Shown here: positions 10,081 through 18,499 of the stretch, piece after piece | How the letters are laid out: every line of letters begins with the position of its first letter | Position numbering within the stretch: the stretch's first letter is position 1 | Origin: Physcocola sp002396385 | GTDB taxonomy: Bacteria > Bacteroidota > Bacteroidia > Bacteroidales > Paludibacteraceae | Assembly: GCA_946535435.1 (NCBI GenBank) | Contig: CAMNDM010000009.1 | Coordinates: 28,449-92,448 of the forward strand | Length of the DNA stretch: 64,000 nucleotides | Reading direction: 5' to 3' | Translations under genes and position numbers: made by a program | Notes under the pieces: generated by a model | Seen by the model: only the letters and a program-made list of their open reading frames with translations | Told to the model about the DNA's origin: nothing | The model's database searches: none

Positions 10081-10122
10081 AAGAAGACACCACCCAAACC
10101 TTTCTTGGGTGGTGTCTTTTTT
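10081..10122. terminator. Bidirectional intrinsic terminator
   Basis: A perfect 14-bp stem (AAGACACCACCCAA / TTGGGTGGTGTCTT, 10084-10118) with a 7-base loop, flanked by A-rich sequence on the left and six T on the right. It lies between the converging CotH gene and Rpn-family gene and can terminate both. Confidence 0.9.
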
Positions 10123-10127
10123 AGTCT

Positions 10128-11105
10128 TTATAGAGCCTCTATCTCGTCAATCGAAAGTCCGGTAATCTCTGAAATATCTTGTAACGGATAGCCTTTTGAT
10201 TTCATCTTACGGGCATTCTCTGTTTTCTCGTTTAGAATTCCTTCTTCCCGTCCTTCTTCCCGTCCTTTGGCAAAACCTTGTTCCTGTCCTTTGGCAAAAC
10301 CTTGTTCCTGTCCTTTGGCAAAACCTAGTTCTTCGCCTTTAGCAAAGCCTTGTTCTTCTCCTTCTGCGAATCCGTCGTTTTTGGCAGTATTAATCACATC
10401 GTTTTGAATTCTGATATTGTCTAAGTGACGTTCATAGGCGAGGCGTTCGTCGGCAGTCATTGATATGTATCTCAGTTTCTCTCTGGCTTCTTGAAGTCCA
10501 GGGACAGTTGTGTCGTCTTTAATGACTCCGTCTTTAATATATTCCATCCATTCTTCTATAGGAGTTTTTGCCAACTCGTTGAACTGGTTGACCCTGATAA
10601 GGTAGTATTCAGGAAAAATGTTTCCGGCTGGCCATTTCCGGAATGTACCCTGCTGTTTCCTGCTTATTTGCAGAATGTCATTAGAGAAAACACCTTTGAA
10701 TTCAGTTCTGCCATGGTACAGGTAGTCTTGTCCTGTGCCCATGTCGAAATAGAGGATGTTTACTGAATATACTTTTTTTACTTTGTCGTAATCGCTTCCT
10801 AAAGATATATGTTCGCAAATGGCCTTGCTTACTCCATAAAGAATGCGTTCCAAAAAGTAAACCTCCCGTGAGAGTTGGACTTCGACAATGATGATTTCGT
10901 CTTTAGAGTTTCTGGCCTTAATGTCAACTCTGTTGAACTTATCGTCGTAACTGTCTTGGTTGCTCTCGCTTTCAAGAATTTCGGTAATTGTAATCTTTTC
11001 CTCAAGCAAGACTGTTAGCAGTCCCTCCAATACCACAAAATTGGCCTTGTCGCGAAGCATACGCTTCACTGCCCAATCGAAATGTATGTATTTTTCTGCT
11101 ACCAT
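10128..11105 (-). CDS. Rpn/PD-(D/E)XK transposase-family nuclease with 8-residue repeats
   Basis: Rpn-family proteins are recombination-promoting DNA endonucleases related to transposase_31. The N-terminus (KYIHFDWAVKRMLRDKANF) is typical and the nuclease core reads NRVDIKARN ... IIIVEVQ, giving the D-(D/E)-x-Q signature. Residues about 245-289 are five copies of the octapeptide GFA(K/E)G(Q/E/R)E(Q/L/E), then GREEG, encoded by a 24-base tandem repeat. The end (MKSKGYPLQDISEITGLS) looks like a helix-turn-helix-like tail. A longer frame begins 17 codons upstream, but that extension contains the -7 promoter box at 11129-11136, so the ATG at 11105 is preferred. It sits alone between two secreted-protein genes, pointing to an accessory insertion. 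Confidence 0.88.
   Translation of the reverse strand: MVAEKYIHFDWAVKRMLRDKANFVVLEGLLTVLLEEKITITEILESESNQDSYDDKFNRVDIKARNSKDEIIIVEVQLSREVYFLERILYGVSKAICEHISLGSDYDKVKKVYSVNILYFDMGTGQDYLYHGRTEFKGVFSNDILQISRKQQGTFRKWPAGNIFPEYYLIRVNQFNELAKTPIEEWMEYIKDGVIKDDTTVPGLQEAREKLRYISMTADERLAYERHLDNIRIQNDVINTAKNDGFAEGEEQGFAKGEELGFAKGQEQGFAKGQEQGFAKGREEGREEGILNEKTENARKMKSKGYPLQDISEITGLSIDEIEAL
10254..10373 (-). repeat. 24-base coding tandem repeat (5 units)
   Basis: Five in-frame 24-base units in the Rpn-family gene, two of them identical at the DNA level. Copy number changes by slippage would alter the octapeptide linker by eight residues without breaking the frame. Confidence 0.9.
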
Positions 11106-11128
11106 AGGCACTTTTTTGTTTATTATTA

Positions 11129-11159
11129 CAAAGTTAAGTCTTTTCACTAATAACACAAA
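11129..11159 (-). promoter_or_regulatory. Bacteroidota-type promoter of the Rpn-family gene
   Basis: On the minus strand, TTTG (11159-11156), a 19-base spacer, and TAACTTTG (11136-11129). It predicts a leader of about 17 bases to the ATG at 11105, supporting that start. Confidence 0.75.
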
Positions 11160-11284
11160 GTATATTTGACGGATGGGGTTAAACTTAAAATACGGATTCT
11201 AGGACCGGAAAAACATATGCCGGGTGCCCGATTGTAATGTTTGTCGGATTTGTAGATTATATTTTCTTACCTATTATAGGAAAA

Positions 11285-11320
11285 GAAAAAACGAGGATGT
11301 ACAACAATTGTGCACCCTCG
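11285..11320 (-). terminator. Intrinsic terminator of the second CotH gene
   Basis: On the minus strand CGAGGGTGCACAA / TTGTACATCCTCG forms a 13-bp stem with one mismatch and a TTG loop, followed by six T. It lies about 20 bases after the CotH stop. Confidence 0.9.
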
Positions 11321-11342
11321 CTTCTTATTGGTTTGTTGCAGG

Positions 11343-14300
11343 TTATTGCTTGATCAATTTTTCATTAAATACACCGTCCTCACATGTTATGCGTACAACG
11401 TAGACTCCTTTGCTGAAGTCTGACAAATCAACAACTGTTTCTTTACTGTTCGGCGAGAAGTGCCAAACAAGACGTCCGTTTACGTCAGAGATGTTGATTT
11501 CGTTCATCTGCGAATTTGACGTTATCGTTACATTGAGGGTTGCCGGATTCGGATACAGCGCGTAGCCTTCTGCTACAGCAGCGTCTTCCAATTCAGAATT
11601 AAAGCAACTTATGCTGCCGTTGGCCTTCCCTGGTGTGGCTGTGATTTTTTCGCAAACGTTGAACAAAACCCAATTGCCAGCGTTGTCATTCTGGTAGCCG
11701 AACGACTCGTTTGTGTTGTGTGGGTCGTATGAGGCTTGTGAAATGATTTCGCCCGAGGCATTGCTCAAGTAGATGGTTTTTGACTTGTCTACATTCATGT
11801 TGAAGTTGAGGTAAAGCGGACCGTCAACAGGGTCGCTGTTTGCCCAAACCAAAACGCGCTGTTTGCTGTTTATGACGGTAGACGCACTTCCGTAGGCAAT
11901 CTGGCTGACTTTCAAGTCCCCCGACTTGTTTGAGAAGTAAAGCCCAGCCAGGTCAATAGGCTCTTCTCCATAGTTGTAGACTTCTATCCAGTCCGGATAT
12001 TTGCCATATTCGTCGGCGTTGCCCGAGTTCTTGTCGCTACTTGCACACAATTCGTTGATGACGAGTGTGTAATTGTAATTAGCAGGTGTGAATACTGCGG
12101 TTATTGTACAGGTGCTTGTCAGCGAACCGCTCAATTCACCCGGCAGGTTGCTTATGCAGTTGCTGGTTTTATTGGTTTCGTTAAACTCGCCCTGAATTTC
12201 CCAGTGGTCGAACTTGTAGCCAGCTGGCGGATAGGCCTTGAACTCGGTGGCAAAGCCTGGCAAGTATTTGCCGTTGAAGCCGTTGACAGGCTCTCCATTG
12301 ATGGTGAAGTGCGCTCCTGCCACGTTCGATTTCAGTACGAAGTCGACGGCTGCCTCTGTTCCTGCATATTGTTGCAAATGCTGCAAAATATTTTGAGGTC
12401 TTTCCAATGCGAAAGTAAGCATAGAAGCCGAAGCCTCTTGGGCCGACTTGTGCATATCGGCACAGTACTCGTGCTCTACTAGGCTGACAATGCTGTCGTA
12501 AACGGCTCTCAACCGGTTTTCTGTAAGGGTAGTCGACAAGTGGATGAGGTATTTGGTCGTAAACTTCTTGGCAAACTGCGGATTGTCGCTCAAGTGTTTG
12601 AACATGGTGGTCATCCATTGTTTGTTGTTACCCCAGTTGGTTTTGCCTTCGCCACGGCAGTAGGTAATCATGTCGCTTTGGCTGTTGAGTGCACCGTCGT
12701 GACCAAATCCATAGTCGGTGTCGAAAAGAATCCAACGGAAGCGTGAACCGTCTTTCCGCTCTCTCCATATTTTGGTGTTGTTGCCCGGCCAGTCGGCATT
12801 GCAGATGAACTGTTCGAGAATCTGGTATTCGATATACTCGTCCATATCCATGCGTCGGCAGGCCTCGGCATAGTACTCTTCTGTCTGGGTGTCGTTGCTC
12901 TCCAAGAAGCTGATCAGGCTGTTGTAGGCATCGAGTGTACCTTTCGAAACGTTGATGCCCAACTGGTCAGAGAGGGTAACCATGTCGATGTTGTCGCCGT
13001 CCACACCGTGGTTGGCTTCCACATAGCTGCTGTTGGTACGTTCCATCAGCGCCATCATACCCATGTATTCGCCGTTAATGTAGTAGGCCACAGGCTGGTA
13101 GGCCTGGTAGTCGATGTTCATGTTGGTGCCAAAGGCCTGCATCAGGGCGTCTCTGAACTTCACCTTGTCGGTTTTCTGTTGCTGTTGTTGCTGACCTTGT
13201 CCAGGACCGCCTTGACCAGGACCGAACATACCTCCGCCCCACATATTCATACCGGCATCAGCACCCTGACCACCGTTTCTCAGATAAATGGTTTGGTGGT
13301 AAAGGTCTGGTTTCATCTTAAAGAGGTGGTAGTCCACTAAGTCGGCACCCGTCTTTTTCGATGCCTTCAATGAAATGGATTTGACCGTGTAGGTTCTTGA
13401 ACAACCTCCTTCCACTGTTGCCTCCAACTCTTGCGACACCACTTGCTCACCGTTTTCGAAGTACTCGAAGTTAACGGGGCGTTGCCAGTCGTTGTTATAG
13501 TTGGCATTTCCCATACCTCCCATGCAGTTCTTTTCGCTTCTTTTACCATTCGTGCCCTGCACCATCATACCAATCTGGTTGTCGTTGAAGTAGCGGTCGT
13601 CAACAGTGATGGAAACCACTGGCACTGTAAATCCGCCACATTCGTTGTGGTCGTTGTCGTTATAGATGTACGAACTGGTGGCAATGGCACTTGGCAGCAT
13701 ACCATTGGCAAACGCCTTGGCGCGGATGTTGGTGTTGCTGTTGAAGACGATAGGACTGTTGTAGGCCTGGCTCTGGGCCGTAGGCTCGCTTCCATCGGTC
13801 GTGTATCGGATGGTGGCTCCGGCGGTCTCGCAAGAGAGCGTCAGCGACACGTTGCCTGACTTCAATCCACCCTTTTCGCTGAATTCCGGCGCTTGGCAAC
13901 GGGTCATTTTCGCGTAGGCTGTTGTGTTTGCCGCTCCTGGTGTCGGCTCCATGTAGCCAGAGCCGTTCCCATAACGACCGAACGATAGGTGAGCAGTTTG
14001 CACGTCGTATGCGATAGAGTCGACCAGTGTGTTACCGCTCTTTAACAATAAATAGCCTCCGTCGGCATCTAGTTTGTATGGCGCATGGTTCTGTCTATTG
14101 TCTTCGTCGAACCACAACAAGGTGTATGAGTTGGCACTCAGCATAATGTCGTTGTTGATTTGCCACGTCCATTTTTCGGTATACTTTTTTGAGGTTTTCT
14201 TGTAATGGATTAGGGTGTAACCTCTCAGATTCACTTGCTGGTCACTTGTGAATTCTATGAACCCCGAGAAATTATAGTTGTCGGTATTCATTATGGTTGA

Positions 14301-14402
14301 AAGGTTACAAGGCATAACCTCGTTCATCTGAACAGCCGCATTGCCAGCAAAGCTCCCGCATAGCAGGCAAAGCGCAACTGCAATTTTTTTTGTATATTTC
14401 AT
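11343..14402 (-). CDS. Secreted CotH-kinase/lamin-tail-domain protein with T9SS type A sorting domain
   Basis: Paralogue of the 7059-10061 protein with the same domain order: signal peptide (MKYTKKIAVALCLLCGSFAG), lamin-tail domain, chitobiase-like domain (ATIRYTTDGSEPTAQS), CotH-kinase-like domain (MGMMALMERTNSSYVEANHG; FRWILFDTDYGFGHDG), a repeat-like beta segment, second lamin-tail domain (LVINELCASSDKNSG) and a clear T9SS type A C-terminal domain (ALYPNPATLNVTI ... GVYVVRITCEDGVFNEKLIK). A Gly/Pro/Gln-rich insert with six consecutive Gln lies inside the CotH region and is absent from the paralogue. The ATG at 14402 is chosen because it starts directly at the signal peptide; an in-frame ATG 12 codons upstream would place charged residues before it. 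Confidence 0.92.
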   Translation of the reverse strand: MKYTKKIAVALCLLCGSFAGNAAVQMNEVMPCNLSTIMNTDNYNFSGFIEFTSDQQVNLRGYTLIHYKKTSKKYTEKWTWQINNDIMLSANSYTLLWFDEDNRQNHAPYKLDADGGYLLLKSGNTLVDSIAYDVQTAHLSFGRYGNGSGYMEPTPGAANTTAYAKMTRCQAPEFSEKGGLKSGNVSLTLSCETAGATIRYTTDGSEPTAQSQAYNSPIVFNSNTNIRAKAFANGMLPSAIATSSYIYNDNDHNECGGFTVPVVSITVDDRYFNDNQIGMMVQGTNGKRSEKNCMGGMGNANYNNDWQRPVNFEYFENGEQVVSQELEATVEGGCSRTYTVKSISLKASKKTGADLVDYHLFKMKPDLYHQTIYLRNGGQGADAGMNMWGGGMFGPGQGGPGQGQQQQQQKTDKVKFRDALMQAFGTNMNIDYQAYQPVAYYINGEYMGMMALMERTNSSYVEANHGVDGDNIDMVTLSDQLGINVSKGTLDAYNSLISFLESNDTQTEEYYAEACRRMDMDEYIEYQILEQFICNADWPGNNTKIWRERKDGSRFRWILFDTDYGFGHDGALNSQSDMITYCRGEGKTNWGNNKQWMTTMFKHLSDNPQFAKKFTTKYLIHLSTTLTENRLRAVYDSIVSLVEHEYCADMHKSAQEASASMLTFALERPQNILQHLQQYAGTEAAVDFVLKSNVAGAHFTINGEPVNGFNGKYLPGFATEFKAYPPAGYKFDHWEIQGEFNETNKTSNCISNLPGELSGSLTSTCTITAVFTPANYNYTLVINELCASSDKNSGNADEYGKYPDWIEVYNYGEEPIDLAGLYFSNKSGDLKVSQIAYGSASTVINSKQRVLVWANSDPVDGPLYLNFNMNVDKSKTIYLSNASGEIISQASYDPHNTNESFGYQNDNAGNWVLFNVCEKITATPGKANGSISCFNSELEDAAVAEGYALYPNPATLNVTITSNSQMNEINISDVNGRLVWHFSPNSKETVVDLSDFSKGVYVVRITCEDGVFNEKLIKQ

Positions 14403-14654
14403 TACCATAAGCGGTGCTAATTTGTGTTTTTCAGTCATAAAGTTACTTTTTTTTTACAAACGACGGCTTTAAAAATTTTATTAATTGTGGCTTGTACCCC
14501 CGTTTTCATGACCTTTTTGTTTCTATTTTATTGCTGTTTGTTGAGCAATTTCTGCTGTTCCTTTCTTTAAACCGTTTTTTTATTGAATTGTGCTATTTGC
14601 CTTGTTTTATTTTTATGTATATTAGTTTGTTGAATCTGTGAAAAAAGTAATAGT

Positions 14655-17600
14655 ATGAACGTTAAAAACAACATATTTTGTTTCGTGGCTTTGCTTTGCT
14701 TCTCTGTCTTTACGGCACGGAGTGCCCAATTGTCACCCTCTGCGGCATTGGCACGTGTTGTCTCTAAACAGCCAGTTGTCCTGAAAAAGGCACAACAATC
14801 AAATTGCAAACTTGTACGAACAGTTTCCGATACCCTTGGCAATAAAGTGCTCTACGTCTTCCGCAATAATGCCGATGGCCGGCTCTCGTTTGTCTCTGCC
14901 GACGATTGCGCAAAGCCTCTGTTAGGCTATACCGATGGATTTGTAGAATCGGCAGACTCTCTGCCTGCTCCTCTTGAGAACTGGTTGCAAACATACGTAC
15001 GGCAAATCAGTTACGGAATCTCACATCCCGACAAATTGCGCCCCTTGGCCGTTCCTCAACAAAGCGAAGACGGACTGGTACTTAAGTCAACAGACCAAGA
15101 TTTCCCTTCTATTGATGTCCTGCTGCCATATGAATGGGGTACGATACCATTTAACGGTCTTTGCCCAGAAGTGAACGGCAAAAATACAAAGGTTGGTTGC
15201 GTGGCGCTTGCTATGTTCCAAATTATGAATTACTGGCAATATCCGGAAAAAGGTCGCGATACGGTTATGTATGCCTCTAAACTCGATGGTAAGGATACTG
15301 TCTTCCAACACAGTCTGGAAGGATCGGTGTACGATTGGGATGCGCTGGGCGATTTGACAACAGAAAAAGGAAAGGCGGCCGCTGCTATATTGGGCCGCGA
15401 TTGTGCTTATGCCGTGCACGCCAAGTTTGGCGTAGATAACACTTCGGCTTTCTCTTCCAGGGTGCCTAAGGCGCTGGTTCGCTATTTCGATTACGATTCT
15501 TCGATGGTTTGTGTGGGACGTAGCGACCCTGATATGTGGTTCCGTATTATTTATAACGAATTGGCAAATGCCCGTCCTGTCCTTTATGCGGGACAAGGCT
15601 CATACGGACATGCCTTTGTTTGTGACGGTTACAATGCTGTCGACACCACGTTCCATTTCAACTTCAGTTGGTATGGCAGTTGTAACGGATATTTTTCGCT
15701 ATCGGCTATTAATCCTGAAAATGGAGACCAGTTCAATGAATCGAATATGGCGGTTATCGGTATCCAACCTCCAGGGACTTTCAAAAAAGGCGAAAAACAT
15801 GTCTTTGCCTATGGCGACCTGACTTTCTCGCCTACTTTGTACAAACGTGCCGGCTGTCATACGCTAACCCAGCTTGGCGTGTCAACTACTTCGTCTGGTT
15901 TCTGTTCTAAAGGCGTCTATTTCGCTCCGCCTGTTTATCCGTCCTCGCAGGTTGCCCTGCTCATCGCAAACGATAAGACTAAGGACACGCTTTTGCTAGC
16001 GTCGGCTTTCGGAAGTTTGATGAATAGCGCTGATGCTGTCTTTGAATACGGACTTTACAAGGCCTTTGATTTTGTACCACTAGACAACTACTTGAAAAAC
16101 TTCTCTATAGGACCAACCTACACTGTCAGTCTTTTATACCGTGATTCGTCTGGAGAGGATTGGCGTCCTGTTACGTTCCCCGATGGTGCCCGTTATAGTG
16201 AGAAAATACGATTTAATGAGAACGGTATGATTGCTGTTGCCTCTGATTCAACTCTGCCAATGTTGCAAACGAATTGGACGATGGATCATATTAATTTCTT
16301 TTGTCCTCCTTGGATGAATGGTAACCGGTGCTCGGCCGGTTATGATGCTACTGCCATTGGACAGATGATTTTTGCGCTGCAGGCCCCGTCGAAGGTGTTT
16401 GGCGAAATAGCTTATGATGATGTTGCTATTGACACTACTTTTTATTTCGACTATAATCTGGAAACTCAAAAAAATGTGTTAGAGTCGATACCTTTCATCG
16501 GTAAAGCTATCCGTACCAAATACGGTAAGACTAGTGAGATTCATAGTGTGCCGGGTATGGTTTACGGATTACACAAAAATATGGGCTTGAGCGAGGTGCA
16601 ATATGCGTCGCGAAAGTTCTATACTACGGCTAACTGGATTGAAATGTTGGACCAAAACTTGCAGTTGGGATGCCCGGTTTATTATGCAGGCTACCATATT
16701 CTGGGCTCTGACAGCACTCGCCGTGCCTTTGTGGTCGATGGCTATAGTGCGGACCATTTTTACCATGTTAACTTTGGCGATGGGGGAAGAGGTGACAAGT
16801 ATTTGAATCTTGATATCGTCCCTTATTCTGGTTCAACACCAGGAAATTCTGACTGGTGTTTCCCTTATGGTCAGGGGATGCTGACTGATTTTTTTACCTC
16901 ATGCAGTGTCGATACGGTGAATTTGCCAAAACACCCGTTTATGCTGATGCATCCGCTGGTGGTTAACAGCGACTCTTCGCTTACCGAACTCCAATTGACC
17001 TCTTCCGACGTGTTTACGTTACGTTTCCTTTTGGCCGATTGCACGACGGAGTCTGTTGGCTATGATGCCGATGGTAGTGTGACGGTTGGCCTCGGTTTGT
17101 TCCGGCAGGGTAAACTCAATAAGGTGCTGGCTTCTGAAACTTTCCCTGTGGAAAAGTCTTTCCGCTCAATTTCTACAAGTTTGGGCACGTTGTCTTCTGG
17201 CTCTTATGTGTTGGCACTTGTTACAAAGGTCGGCAATGGGGAATGGGAGATGGTTTACAATAATGCTCCTAACAAAATGACGCTGACAGTCAAACAGGGT
17301 AAGATGACGCTTAGCGTACCTGATAACCCTTCGTTTGGCGCCGATTTGTCGCTAAGTGCGCCTATGCAGGTTGTCAAAGATAAAAAGAAAGGACTGCTGG
17401 CGCGTCTGCCTTTAAGTAACTATACCTCGCGAAATTATGAAGATGTGCTACGTTTGGTCGTTAATTCGGGAGGAAAGTCCTTTGTGTCGAACGCTCAAGT
17501 AGTGGCTGTTTACGGACATTCTAATGTGACTTATGAAATAATGTTAGACAGTGTCCTTGCCGAAACTGTAGAACAGGGGGGAACTCTGTTGGGGTATTAT

Positions 17601-17840
17601 TACAAAGACGGTAGCGGGTGGTTGCCACTTCAAGAAGAAACAGCTGTGCCGTTGGTGCGGTCGTGCCAAACTAGTGCTACTGGCGTTCGCGTGTATTCTG
17701 CTGGTGGTGTCTTGCTCCGTTCGTTTGCTCCGTCAGAGGTGAGTTCTTCTTATGCATCCTTCTTGTCGTCGTTGCCAGTCGGCGTTTATGTTGTAGAGGA
17801 AAATGGGTGCAGCCGTAAGTTTGTGAAGTATTCAAAATGA
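14655..17840 (+). CDS. Secreted double C10 (streptopain-like) peptidase with degenerate second domain and T9SS-like C-terminus
   Basis: A signal peptide (FVALLCFSVFTARS) precedes a propeptide-like segment with SADDCAKPLLGYTDG. The first C10 domain has Cys182 in KVGCVALAMFQIMNYW, His319 in SYGHAFVCDGYN, and the Asn/Trp strand FNFSWYGSCNGYF. A second C10-like domain aligns as RCSAGYDATAIGQMIFAL and RRAFVVDGYSADHFYHVNFG: the Cys position is Tyr563, the His position is Arg690 and the Trp is missing, so it should be inactive. Beta domains follow and the C-terminus (VRVYSAGGVLLRSF ... GVYVVEENGCSRKFVKY) looks like a sorting domain. Likely an exported, surface-bound protease whose second copy may bind peptides, regulate the first domain or act as a scaffold (inference). 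Confidence 0.9.
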   Translation: MNVKNNIFCFVALLCFSVFTARSAQLSPSAALARVVSKQPVVLKKAQQSNCKLVRTVSDTLGNKVLYVFRNNADGRLSFVSADDCAKPLLGYTDGFVESADSLPAPLENWLQTYVRQISYGISHPDKLRPLAVPQQSEDGLVLKSTDQDFPSIDVLLPYEWGTIPFNGLCPEVNGKNTKVGCVALAMFQIMNYWQYPEKGRDTVMYASKLDGKDTVFQHSLEGSVYDWDALGDLTTEKGKAAAAILGRDCAYAVHAKFGVDNTSAFSSRVPKALVRYFDYDSSMVCVGRSDPDMWFRIIYNELANARPVLYAGQGSYGHAFVCDGYNAVDTTFHFNFSWYGSCNGYFSLSAINPENGDQFNESNMAVIGIQPPGTFKKGEKHVFAYGDLTFSPTLYKRAGCHTLTQLGVSTTSSGFCSKGVYFAPPVYPSSQVALLIANDKTKDTLLLASAFGSLMNSADAVFEYGLYKAFDFVPLDNYLKNFSIGPTYTVSLLYRDSSGEDWRPVTFPDGARYSEKIRFNENGMIAVASDSTLPMLQTNWTMDHINFFCPPWMNGNRCSAGYDATAIGQMIFALQAPSKVFGEIAYDDVAIDTTFYFDYNLETQKNVLESIPFIGKAIRTKYGKTSEIHSVPGMVYGLHKNMGLSEVQYASRKFYTTANWIEMLDQNLQLGCPVYYAGYHILGSDSTRRAFVVDGYSADHFYHVNFGDGGRGDKYLNLDIVPYSGSTPGNSDWCFPYGQGMLTDFFTSCSVDTVNLPKHPFMLMHPLVVNSDSSLTELQLTSSDVFTLRFLLADCTTESVGYDADGSVTVGLGLFRQGKLNKVLASETFPVEKSFRSISTSLGTLSSGSYVLALVTKVGNGEWEMVYNNAPNKMTLTVKQGKMTLSVPDNPSFGADLSLSAPMQVVKDKKKGLLARLPLSNYTSRNYEDVLRLVVNSGGKSFVSNAQVVAVYGHSNVTYEIMLDSVLAETVEQGGTLLGYYYKDGSGWLPLQEETAVPLVRSCQTSATGVRVYSAGGVLLRSFAPSEVSSSYASFLSSLPVGVYVVEENGCSRKFVKYSK

Positions 17841-17956
17841 AGTAGCCAAGGCTCAATTCACGAAGGGGGTACTCCTATGCATAAAAAAACAGAACAATTG
17901 GGCGCGGCTGTTGTAATGTCTTCGCCTTTTGTTAAACGGGCGTGATACAACTTTTG

Positions 17957-18499
17957 TCAAAGAGGATAGATGACCTTGTCTACTCCGATATCCCAAGGAT
18001 CTGTCGGTATTTTATCTACCAATTGGGTGCTGAAGCAGATGCCGTAAGTTGTGGCGTGCAGTCTGTTGAGCAAACGGTCGTAGTAACCCTTCCCGTGCCC
18101 CATCCGGTGCCCCTCTTTGTCGAACCCGACTCCTGGTATAATGCAAAGGTCGATGTTTCCGTAGTCTTCCCACTCTCTGCCTTGTGGCTCAAGAATGCCG
18201 TAGGCGCCTTCTCGCATTAAGGCAACCCCCTCATATACCCTTAAGACAAGTATGTCGCCAATGACTACTGGTAGTAAGATTTTTTTCCGATTACTCCATT
18301 TCTCGATGAACGGACGGGTTTCTACCTCGTTTTCCAACGACCAGTATAACAATATGGTTTCTGCTTTTTCAAAGACTGGATCGTGCTCTAATTGTGACCA
18401 GATGTTTTGACTTTCGTTGACGCACTGCTCTTTGCTCATTCCTTTCAAAGCTTGGCGTATCCGTTTTCGAAGGTCAGTCTTGTTTATTTCGATCTCCAT
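17957..18499 (-). CDS. fau: 5-formyltetrahydrofolate cyclo-ligase
   Basis: Converts 5-formyl-THF to 5,10-methenyl-THF using ATP. The 180-residue length is normal, the N-terminus has KTDLRKRIRQALKGMS, and the C-terminal signature is IIPGVGFDKEGHRMGHGKGYYDRLL, containing the nucleotide/substrate loop of the family. The start ATG lies inside the last codons of the upstream protease gene (16-base overlap 18484-18499), so translation is probably coupled, although the two products have no evident functional link. No separate promoter box is seen before it. Confidence 0.95.
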   Translation of the reverse strand: MEIEINKTDLRKRIRQALKGMSKEQCVNESQNIWSQLEHDPVFEKAETILLYWSLENEVETRPFIEKWSNRKKILLPVVIGDILVLRVYEGVALMREGAYGILEPQGREWEDYGNIDLCIIPGVGFDKEGHRMGHGKGYYDRLLNRLHATTYGICFSTQLVDKIPTDPWDIGVDKVIYPL

